DNA from: Sphingomonas kyeonggiensis
GTDB lineage: Bacteria; Pseudomonadota; Alphaproteobacteria; Sphingomonadales; Sphingomonadaceae
Assembly (NCBI RefSeq): GCF_014196745.1
Contig: NZ_JACIEH010000001.1
Span: forward strand, 186,001-250,000
Length of the DNA stretch: 64,000 nt
Reading direction: 5' to 3'
Every line of letters starts with the position of its first letter. Within the stretch, counting starts at the first letter, position 1. The position numbers and the translations under genes are program-made. Below are positions 57,865 through 64,000 of the stretch, piece after piece. The notes beneath the pieces are model-generated. The model worked only from the letters and a program-made list of their open reading frames with translations, searched no databases and was not told where the DNA came from.

Positions 57865-57958
57865 CGGGGTAGTCTCCGCGACGGGCGGCCGAGAGACTCT
57901 CTCTCAACCTCCTACCCGTCACGGAGCGAAGCGCCGCCCTCTTCCTCTAAAGGGGGCA
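57865..57958 (-). promoter_or_regulatory. Structured leader L2 (candidate cis-regulatory RNA)
   Basis: Minus strand, 5' to 3': GCCCCC (57952-57957), GAGGAAGAG, CCGTGACGGGT (GACGGGT complement of 57914-57920), the hairpin GAGAG-AGAGT-CTCTC, GCCCGTC (complement of 57880-57886) and then the Shine-Dalgarno GGAG. GACGGG can pair with CCCGTC, enclosing the inner hairpin and ending 2-3 bases before the ribosome binding site. Almost the same layout occurs in L3. Confidence 0.65.
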
Positions 57959-58038
57959 GCGCCGCGGACCGGTGAACCGAGAGACACGGAAGCGCAAAGC
58001 CGGAGACACGGAAAACCGCATCGCCGGCGTCACGGAGA
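57959..58038. other. Short spacer with GAGACACGGA direct repeats
   Basis: The sequence GAGACACGGA occurs twice, about 22 bases apart (near 57980 and 58002), between the DUF932 stop and leader L2. Its role is unknown; it may contain the promoter of the ParB-like gene. Confidence 0.4.
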
Positions 58039-59232
58039 TCAGGCCGCTCGATCGAGCAACTTCTTGGCCTTGGCCTCCATGTCGAGGCGGGCGTCCTGAT
58101 GGGGCTTGTCGCGGGCGACGGCGGTGATGCCCTGAACGAAGTCGAAGATGCTCTCCGGCGGGCGGCCTTCCTCGGCCAGCACCGTGTCGATGATCTTCCC
58201 GGCCTCGGTCTTGGAGAAGCCGCGCCGCCGCAGGAAGTCGGTGCGGTCTTCATCGGTTTTCGCCACAATCCGCTCGCGCGCCGCCTTGATGCCGTTGACG
58301 AAGGGTAGCGGCGAGGAGTTCGCGAAGTTCAATAGCGCCGGGGCCGCCTCATGCGCAAACCGGTTGGCGGCGTATTTGCTGTGGCGGATGGTGATTTCCT
58401 CGAAATCCTCCACGCCCCACAAATTTCGATTTTGGCAGACCGCGCGGAGATAGAAGCTCGCCATGCCAAGCGTCTTGGCGCCGACCTCGGAATTCCAGCA
58501 ATAGAAGCCCCGGAAATAGAGGTCGGGCGAACCGTCCGGCAGTCGGCCGGCCTCGATCGGATTCAGGTCATCGACCAGGAACAGGAAGACGTCTCGATCG
58601 GAAGCATAAAGCGTCGTCGTGTCCTTGGTGATATCGACGCGCGGATTGTAGACGCCGGTCGACCAGTCGAGCACGCCCGGCACCTTCCAGCGGGTGTCGC
58701 CCGTGCCGTTGCCGGCGATGCGCTGCACGGCTTCCACCAGTTCTGCGTCGAATATCCTCCCATAATCTGGGCCGGTGACGGCGCGCAGTTCCGTGCGGCC
58801 GTCATCGGTTTCCAGCGTCTTGATCTGCTCGGCGCGATTGGAAGTCAGGCCATATTGCAGGTTGATCCCGGCGAGTGCGGCCGGGAGCTGCCGTAGATAG
58901 GCGGCGGGTGCGCCGACCAGGCTGGCGAGCTGGCCGAAGGACCAGTGTGTCGGCGCAATGGCCGTATCGGTGCCGGGCAGGATCAGGGCCAACCGCTCCG
59001 GGTTGTTGCGGTTCGCCTCCACATGGATCAGGGCGCTGTCCACCACGCGGGCCCGGCTGCGGTCGGCGCGGTCGCGCACCGATCGCGCCAGTTCGGAGAG
59101 CGAGAGGTAGCGTTCGTCGGCCGGGCGCGAGAACCACTCAGACGAGACGCGGCCGACCCGCTCGCCGCGGCTGACATCCACCTTGTAACCGCCGGTCGTG
59201 TCACGGCGCGCATCGAGAACTTGCATGTCCAT
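58039..59232 (-). CDS. DUF932 domain protein
   Basis: A 397-aa protein of the DUF932 (phage/plasmid-like, LGT_TIGR03299-type) family, found on conjugative elements: LSLSELARSVRDRADRSRARVVDS, then THWSFGQLASLVGAPAAYLRQLP and VYNPRVDITKDTTTLYASDRDVFLFL with FRGFYCWNSEVGAKTLGM. Function is unknown; a link with ssDNA or anti-restriction is only suspected from context. GGAG nine bases before the ATG at 59232 supports this start over the GTG at 59247. Confidence 0.85.
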   Translation of the reverse strand: MDMQVLDARRDTTGGYKVDVSRGERVGRVSSEWFSRPADERYLSLSELARSVRDRADRSRARVVDSALIHVEANRNNPERLALILPGTDTAIAPTHWSFGQLASLVGAPAAYLRQLPAALAGINLQYGLTSNRAEQIKTLETDDGRTELRAVTGPDYGRIFDAELVEAVQRIAGNGTGDTRWKVPGVLDWSTGVYNPRVDITKDTTTLYASDRDVFLFLVDDLNPIEAGRLPDGSPDLYFRGFYCWNSEVGAKTLGMASFYLRAVCQNRNLWGVEDFEEITIRHSKYAANRFAHEAAPALLNFANSSPLPFVNGIKAARERIVAKTDEDRTDFLRRRGFSKTEAGKIIDTVLAEEGRPPESIFDFVQGITAVARDKPHQDARLDMEAKAKKLLDRAA

Positions 59233-59330
59233 GGGACCAATCTCCACGACGGGCGCAGGAGCCTCTCTCCCAGCTATTCACCCGTCACGGAAACCGGTCC
59301 GCACTCTCACTCTCAGGGGGCGTTGCGGGG
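59233..59330 (-). promoter_or_regulatory. Structured leader L3 (candidate cis-regulatory RNA)
   Basis: Minus strand: GCCCCCTGAGAGTGAGAG, GCGGACCGG, CCGTGACGGGT, GGGAGAGAGGCTCC (small hairpin GGAG/CTCC), GCCCGTCG, then the Shine-Dalgarno GGAGA. The outer pair GACGGG/CCCGTC is conserved with L2, and the loop sequence differs, as expected for a conserved structure. Confidence 0.65.
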
Positions 59331-59493
59331 TCTCCCCGCAGAAGGGGTCGGCCGAGACGCGAGGCTCGGGCGCAGGGGAAGGCTTTCCCCTCAGAATCGT
59401 AAGGCCGGAATTACGTGTACTAGGATCGGCGTGTTCCCACCTTTCGGTCCGCTCAGGTCCGCTAGGCCAGTTTATCGCGCGTCAGCTCAGGGC
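59331..59493. other. Gap upstream of leader L3
   Basis: It contains an AGGGGAA...TTCCCCT hairpin (59371-59388), perhaps the terminator of the five-gene operon on the minus strand. No gene was supported. Confidence 0.4.
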
Positions 59494-59997
59494 TCAGTCT
59501 TCCGGGGACTCGTCATGGGGATCGAGCTCAGAAAAGTCGGTCAGCGTGTCGCATCGGATGCAATAGTACATCTGCGAGGCTTCCTGGAAATGCATGCCGC
59601 ACAGGCATCCGCAGAACGGGCAGCACTCATCCATTTCCAGATCGGCCCATTCCCACACGCCCAGATATTCGGGAATGGCGTAGCGATCATATCCGACGAT
59701 CTGGAAGGCGTCGGCGTTCTTGGCGACAAATCCATCGCGGCCTGCGCGCATGAGAATGGGCAGAATGTCAGCCGGCTCGATGGAAAACCACTCTCCGCGC
59801 ACATGAGTCGCTGCAAAATGGTGATGCAGGTGTCGCTCAAGCTGGAAGGCGTCGGCCGTGTCGATCCACCCAAGCAGCCGCAAGTCCAGGGGGTTGCCAG
59901 TCTGGAGGTTGCGTTTGCGCGCTTCTATGTTCTTCGCCACCCCGATCTTAATCGGGGAGCATCCATTTTCGTCTTCACCAATGAAATAGACCGGCAC
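59494..59997 (-). CDS. GIY-YIG-type protein with C-terminal zinc ribbon
   Basis: A 167-aa protein. The first 90 residues match the T5orf172/Mug113 branch of the GIY-YIG nuclease fold: VYFIGEDENGCSPIKIGVAKNIEARKRNLQTGNP, then ERHLHHHFAATHVRGEWF with the conserved His/Glu. The C-terminus has CPFCGCLCG and CIRCDT, a likely zinc ribbon. It is the last gene of the five-gene operon; a GTG start at 59997 is preceded by AAGGAG. A nuclease activity is inferred only from the family. Confidence 0.78.
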   Translation of the reverse strand: MPVYFIGEDENGCSPIKIGVAKNIEARKRNLQTGNPLDLRLLGWIDTADAFQLERHLHHHFAATHVRGEWFSIEPADILPILMRAGRDGFVAKNADAFQIVGYDRYAIPEYLGVWEWADLEMDECCPFCGCLCGMHFQEASQMYYCIRCDTLTDFSELDPHDESPED

Positions 59998-60015
59998 GTC
60001 GCGCTCCTTGCGGCG

Positions 60016-60939
60016 TTACCGGAGCCGGTCGAGCAGAATCTCGACCATCTCCTGATTTGAGTTCGCGACGATGTCGAGCGGCCGGTTCTCCTGCCTCATG
60101 AGTGCGATCAGCAAGCAGGCCGTCAGCGGCCAGAAGGACGAACCGGCCGGCAGGCTGTAACCGCTGATCATCGCCGTAAGCCGCTCGGCGATCGGCGGAT
60201 ATTGCCGGTTGCCCCAATGCGCGTGGGTCGGCGTCATCGCATGGATGATCACGGCGGCGAGCGCCATTCCCATCGCACGCTTTTGGTGGACTTGGGGATA
60301 ATGGTGCCCATGCTCCCTAGCGTAAGCGGCGAGGCCGCTCGTCATGTACTCGCGCGCCCAGGTGTCGCAGGCGATTTCCTCTTCGGGCAGTGTCGAAGGC
60401 GCGTCGTTGCCCGCGCAGTACATGACGTGTCGGAATTCATGCAGGAGCGCAAAGGCAAGGGCGAGCGCGACCAGGTCGAAGGCGGCCTTGTGCTGATTGT
60501 CCGCGAGGCCGTCGCGATCGGGGGTCGGCTCTGGGATGTCCGCCGGCCAGGAAATGTCGGCGGTCTGTTCGACTGCAATGAGCGATTGAGCGCTGGCGAC
60601 GCGTTGTCTGTAGTCGAATTCGTATTGCCCACGCTCGGCGTCGACGTTGAGCGCTTGGTCGAGCGGCATCCCGGTCACAGTCGCGAGCACCAAGGCGGGC
60701 GAATAGACCTCGATCGCGCGCCAGGCGCTAAAACCGAGCAACCAGAAGAAATCGATCGTCTTGGTGTCGAACCTGATGCGGCTGGCGTCTGCATTCATTG
60801 TGACGCCTTTGCCGCTGGGTGCGACTTCGACGGCGTGGCCGTAACGGCTCCACAGACCGCTGATCTCGTCGGCGCGCTCGGGGACTGCGCCGCGCAGCAG
60901 ATGGAGGATGATTGTCCGGTCGGATGGCTCGGTCGTCAT
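60016..60939 (-). CDS. Lit-like (peptidase U49) zinc metalloprotease candidate
   Basis: A 307-aa protein with a HEFRH zinc-protease motif (residues 167-171) in a hydrophobic helix (FALLHEFRHVMY) and an acidic third-ligand candidate in EEEIACDTWARE (about 187-197). Position of the motif and length resemble the E. coli phage-exclusion protease Lit (HExxH near residue 160 of 297), which cleaves EF-Tu. Overall sequence identity could not be tested. Its ATG overlaps the stop of the gene before it (TGATG-type), so the two are coupled. Confidence 0.62.
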   Translation of the reverse strand: MTTEPSDRTIILHLLRGAVPERADEISGLWSRYGHAVEVAPSGKGVTMNADASRIRFDTKTIDFFWLLGFSAWRAIEVYSPALVLATVTGMPLDQALNVDAERGQYEFDYRQRVASAQSLIAVEQTADISWPADIPEPTPDRDGLADNQHKAAFDLVALALAFALLHEFRHVMYCAGNDAPSTLPEEEIACDTWAREYMTSGLAAYAREHGHHYPQVHQKRAMGMALAAVIIHAMTPTHAHWGNRQYPPIAERLTAMISGYSLPAGSSFWPLTACLLIALMRQENRPLDIVANSNQEMVEILLDRLR

Positions 60940-62342
60940 GCGTGTTTGGTCTCCTCCGGAGGCGTCGCGGGTTCGCCGGACATGCGTAGATGGGTGATCG
61001 ACGCCAGAACCGAGTTCGCCCAGATGGTGCTGCACTCGACATCGCCGTCGCGTTCAAACCAGTGGGTGGCGCCGGGAATGAGATCGAAGGGAATCGGGTG
61101 GGCCGCCTGCGGATTGTGGAAGACCTCCAACTCCTGGCACCAGGCTTCCCCCCAAGGCCAGAGCGATTGGTATTCGTCGCTGCCGACCGTCAGCTCGAAA
61201 TCGATTGGCTCAAGTGCGCCAGGTGTCCGATCAAACAGGATGCCGCGCCGGATCATCTCCAGGCCGGGCGGTCGCCAGCCGGCGAGGAAGCCCATGCGGT
61301 TGAACTTGGCCAGCGTGCCGGCGTTGCTGAAGATGACTGCGGACAGATGCGCGAAGTCTGGGTCGCGGAACAGGCCGGCCGGAATGCCATGTTTGCCGGT
61401 GAGGTTGGCGATCGAGGTGCCGATCGCGCGGCGATGCGCGCCTTCGCCTTCGACGTCGGCGCGTAGGCCATAGAGATAGGTGGGGAGCGCCTCGCGGCTC
61501 CACACCATCGAACCGGATTCATGGAAGTCCGCGATGGCGATGGCGAAGGGGCGGCCCTCTACGTGCTCCATCTCATGATAGTTGCGCTGGAGCTTGCCCC
61601 GTAGCGTCTTGGCGAAACGTTCGGCGGGCGCGCCGGTAAGCCGCTCGCGGCGGTCCTGTGGCGCATGTACCCAGTCGCCGATCCCGCCGGCGCGCGGGGT
61701 TTCAGAGTTGGCGGTGACCGCCTCGATCCAGCACTCGGCGCCATCCTTTTCGATCCAGAAGTCTGGGGAGACGTGATCCTGCCGGACGATCAGCCCCTGC
61801 TCGCGGAAGCAGGCGAGCAGATAGAGCTCGAAAAGTCGCGAGGCGAAGTTGTTGGTCTGCAGATCGGTGACGAAATTGGCGTCAGGCTTGGGAAGCGCGA
61901 GATAGCATTCACCGACTGCCATGAGGGCGGGCACATGGCTCACCGTCCCGGCAAGAAGCTCAAACTCGGGCGAGACGCCGCGCGCGCCTGACTGCATTAG
62001 GGGTGGACGGCGCCGCGCGCCCGGCGGAAGCGGTTCGGGCGGCTCGCCGCCGCGCATGCTGATGCTGAGATGGTCGAGCGCTGCTTCAGGGGTAGAGAAT
62101 GGCCCCGCTTCGTCGATGCGCACCCAAAGATGGTCGACGCGTCGACGCATGGCCAAGGTGGTGAACGCCCCGCGCTCTGGATCGAGAAGGATGCAGCCGC
62201 AGGCGCTGCCACGTCCAACCTGATAGGCGCTGAAGATGTGGGACGGCTCGAAGTTCGGTCCACGCTCAAGCGACAGCGCGTAGAGTTCGAACTGCCGCTG
62301 GCTGATGGGTTTGATCAGTTGCTGTTTATCGCCGGCGGCCAT
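60936..62342 (-). CDS. PD-X12-E protein B (nuclease-fold-like, function unknown)
   Basis: A 468-aa protein without an assigned function. Residues 169-210 show a restriction-endonuclease-fold pattern: RLFELYL with Glu172, SPDF with Asp194 and CWIEAVTAN with Glu207; the usual Lys two residues after the Glu is Val, so catalysis is doubtful unless a Lys has moved. The same block, with the same Asp-to-Glu spacing of 13, occurs in the neighbour at 62412-63338. Both also share a late VFHNPQ/VHNPL segment. The ATG at 62342 is preferred over a GTG at 62348. Confidence 0.6.
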   Translation of the reverse strand: MAAGDKQQLIKPISQRQFELYALSLERGPNFEPSHIFSAYQVGRGSACGCILLDPERGAFTTLAMRRRVDHLWVRIDEAGPFSTPEAALDHLSISMRGGEPPEPLPPGARRRPPLMQSGARGVSPEFELLAGTVSHVPALMAVGECYLALPKPDANFVTDLQTNNFASRLFELYLLACFREQGLIVRQDHVSPDFWIEKDGAECWIEAVTANSETPRAGGIGDWVHAPQDRRERLTGAPAERFAKTLRGKLQRNYHEMEHVEGRPFAIAIADFHESGSMVWSREALPTYLYGLRADVEGEGAHRRAIGTSIANLTGKHGIPAGLFRDPDFAHLSAVIFSNAGTLAKFNRMGFLAGWRPPGLEMIRRGILFDRTPGALEPIDFELTVGSDEYQSLWPWGEAWCQELEVFHNPQAAHPIPFDLIPGATHWFERDGDVECSTIWANSVLASITHLRMSGEPATPPEETKHA

Positions 62343-62411
62343 CGTCACCCTCGCGGCGATAAGAGCGACAGACAGCGGAGCGCGACCGAGGCCATGCGAG
62401 CGATGGCGTCC

Positions 62412-63338
62412 TCATTGCGCCTCCGCCACGGCCGCCGACGCCAAGATGTCGTTCGTCTCCCATCCGTCTCCCTGCGGCGTGGTGACGAACTCGCGATCCC
62501 AAACGCCCCAGTTCGTCGGCAGAGGAACCTGCGCCAGCGGATTGTGGACGTAGGTGATAGGCCGGACCTGGCGCGACAGGTTGCCGAGGCCAACGCGTGA
62601 CCAGATTACGCCGGACACGTCGGCGAAACGCTCGTCGAGAAACGCTGTGCGCGGGATCGGATTGCGTTCGCGGGCGATCAGGGGCGCTGCGTGAAATCCT
62701 TCCTCGACGACATCTCCAGTCGCGCGATCGATGGTGATGTACGCATCGCCGATCGGGAAGAGCGTGGTCATGATCAGCGGCAGAGGCTGCTCGGCGACAT
62801 AGACGCCAAAGCGGCTCGCGCTGATGGCGACGATCCGCGTGTCTTCGGGGGCGATCACGCCCTGTTCGATGTAGCGCGCGACCTTCTGTGCCTTGGTCCA
62901 GAAGGCGCCGGATGTCCGCAATTGGGCTTGGCGGATGGGAGCGGCGACGAGGCCGCCACCCTGGTTCATGGGAATGGGGCGCACGATCTGGTCGGGACCA
63001 GGCCCGCCTTCGTCGGGGGCGATGGCTTCGATCCAGATGCGGCGGCCCTCGTCGAGGACACAGAGGTCAGGTTGGCCGCCTTGGCGCTGACGGTCCGCGA
63101 CGGGCAACAATGTCCGGCCCGCCTCGATCAGAGTGCAGCCGAGATACATTTCCCAGAAGCGGCCATCAACGTCGCGCGCGAAGCCCTGCGGAAAATCAGG
63201 GTCGGCATAGGGCTCGTAGGTCGCCCACAGGGCTTCGATCTGGTCGTGAAGCTGCTGCTCGGTCCGCGATTCCGCGGCCTTCAGGTTCATGAAGCCGCGA
63301 TCGAGATTGGCGCCGTCCACATCGAAAAGTTTGGTCAT
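62412..63338 (-). CDS. PD-X12-E protein A (nuclease-fold-like, function unknown)
   Basis: A 308-aa relative of the next gene. RFWEMYL (Glu63), GGQPDL (Asp91) and RIWIEAIAPDE (Glu104) reproduce the E...PD-X12-E arrangement; the position of the catalytic Lys is Ile. Later, VIWSRVGLGNL and YVHNPLAQVPLP correspond to VIFSNAGTLAKF and VFHNPQAAHPIPF of protein B. The two genes look like an old duplication within the operon. Start at 63338, 12 bases after the stop of the first gene. Confidence 0.6.
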   Translation of the reverse strand: MTKLFDVDGANLDRGFMNLKAAESRTEQQLHDQIEALWATYEPYADPDFPQGFARDVDGRFWEMYLGCTLIEAGRTLLPVADRQRQGGQPDLCVLDEGRRIWIEAIAPDEGGPGPDQIVRPIPMNQGGGLVAAPIRQAQLRTSGAFWTKAQKVARYIEQGVIAPEDTRIVAISASRFGVYVAEQPLPLIMTTLFPIGDAYITIDRATGDVVEEGFHAAPLIARERNPIPRTAFLDERFADVSGVIWSRVGLGNLSRQVRPITYVHNPLAQVPLPTNWGVWDREFVTTPQGDGWETNDILASAAVAEAQ

Positions 63339-63350
63339 CGTCAGGTCCCG

Positions 63351-63905
63351 TTAGGCGCGGCGGAGCATTCGCTCGATACGCAGGCGCTGATAGCCGTGCG
63401 AAAGCACATGCTGGCGAAGTTGGCGAATGTCGCGCACCCCGAACGCCACCGCCGCCTTCAACGGGCTGGCAAAGGTCGCGTAGTAGGTCCAGCGCACGTC
63501 GGTCGGTAACGGCGCGTTCTGGCGGCGATCGGTAATAACGATGTCGCGGGGATCGCTGGTATTGCGGAAGGCGTGGAACGTGATCCAGTCGGGCCGGCGA
63601 TACCGCGCCGCCTTGCTGAAGGGCACCGACTGCACTTTCACGTCGCTCTGGTCGAGAACCCAATCGCGCTGTTCGAGGATCTGGCGCACCATGTGACCGA
63701 CCATTTGCTTCACGCGGTCGGCCAGCACCTCCTCGCGGAATTCGGCGAGGAGCTGCTCCTCGATTCCCTCGACCGCCGGTTTGCTGAGCTCCGAGGCGGT
63801 CTCGAGGCGCGCTACGTTTTCGGACGTCGTGAGGAACGCCCAGATGCGCTGACCGAGTTCGGACGCGTAGAGCGATGCGAATTTTTCGGGACTGTAGGCG
63901 AGCAT
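63351..63905 (-). CDS. First gene of the five-gene element operon, unknown function
   Basis: A 184-aa, mainly helical and charged protein (MLAYSPEKFASLYASELGQR at the N-terminus; YYATFASPLKAAVAFGVRDIRQLRQHV towards the C-terminus). No motif is recognised. AAAGGAG eight bases before the ATG at 63905 and a near-consensus promoter upstream mark it as the operon's first gene. Confidence 0.65.
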   Translation of the reverse strand: MLAYSPEKFASLYASELGQRIWAFLTTSENVARLETASELSKPAVEGIEEQLLAEFREEVLADRVKQMVGHMVRQILEQRDWVLDQSDVKVQSVPFSKAARYRRPDWITFHAFRNTSDPRDIVITDRRQNAPLPTDVRWTYYATFASPLKAAVAFGVRDIRQLRQHVLSHGYQRLRIERMLRRA

Positions 63906-63927
63906 GACCGGGACTCCTTTACCGGGC

Positions 63928-63956
63928 AAATATGGCCGGTTATAAGTGCCTGTCAA
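63928..63956 (-). promoter_or_regulatory. Promoter of the five-gene operon
   Basis: On the minus strand TTGACA, 17 bases, ATATTT; the start of transcription would be about 20 bases before the ATG of the 184-aa gene. It is the best promoter match inside the element. Confidence 0.75.
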
Positions 63957-64000
63957 TGCTGGTGCGCGACAAGCGCTCCGATGCCGGAACTGGGGAGGCT
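63957..64000. other. Right edge of the window
   Basis: The last 44 bases contain no supported gene. The element continues beyond the window. Confidence 0.4.

Noticed and set aside
55693..57975. A 760-codon plus-strand frame opposite the ParB-like gene
   Set aside because: The minus strand has ParB motifs, a ribosome binding site and a terminator hairpin; the plus frame has none.

Overview
The window is high-GC chromosomal DNA from an alphaproteobacterium, almost certainly a sphingomonad (Sphingomonas or a close relative). The evidence is the order str - S10 - spc - adk - alpha, an RG-rich extension on ribosomal protein S5, a DUF3140 protein, bactofilin, an RcnB-like protein, and the palindromic intergenic repeats. 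No tRNA, rRNA or CRISPR array was seen.

Layout. (1) 1-15,620: housekeeping and accessory genes: an RluA-type pseudouridine synthase coupled to an ArfB-like ribosome-rescue hydrolase, an AraC regulator divergent from a DUF2306 membrane protein, free-Met-(R)-sulfoxide reductase, an M28 peptidase, a universal stress protein, the E2 and E3 subunits of pyruvate dehydrogenase (pdhC, lpdA), membrane proteins of unknown role, a DUF4142 lipoprotein and a bactofilin. (2) 15,678-44,600: the ribosomal protein super-cluster rpsL-rpsG-fusA-tuf / rpsJ / rplC...rpmD / rplO-secY-adk / rpsM-rpsK-rpoA / rplQ. It is split by unrelated genes at four places: a DUF4238 gene; a hypothetical gene plus an orphan histidine kinase; a deacetylase, START-like protein, response regulator and serine hydrolase; and two secreted proteins. 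Several of the resulting blocks have a recognisable sigma70-type promoter and a terminator of their own. (3) 44,659-50,041: prolyl oligopeptidase, two secreted or membrane-anchored unknowns and guaA. (4) 50,042-64,000: the left part of an integrative element inserted at the 3' end of guaA. It begins with a tyrosine integrase preceded by GACGGTATA repeats and an AlpA-like regulator. A minus-strand accessory block follows: a methyltransferase-MFS fusion, an unknown protein, a large ParB-like protein, a DUF932 protein, and a compact five-gene operon that includes two related PD-X12-E (nuclease-fold-like) proteins, a Lit-like HEFRH metalloprotease and a GIY-YIG protein. The right end of the element lies outside the window.

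Most interesting signals. Three genes of the element (fusion, ParB-like, DUF932) share a structured 5' leader ending next to the Shine-Dalgarno sequence, a candidate cis-regulatory RNA. The five-gene operon 63905-59494, under a TTGACA-17-ATATTT promoter, is a candidate undescribed cargo or defence system. The chimera of a truncated adenine-methyltransferase domain with a DHA2-type transporter looks like a recombination product. On the chromosome, RpsL carries Arg at position 88, where a substitution is classically linked to streptomycin resistance.
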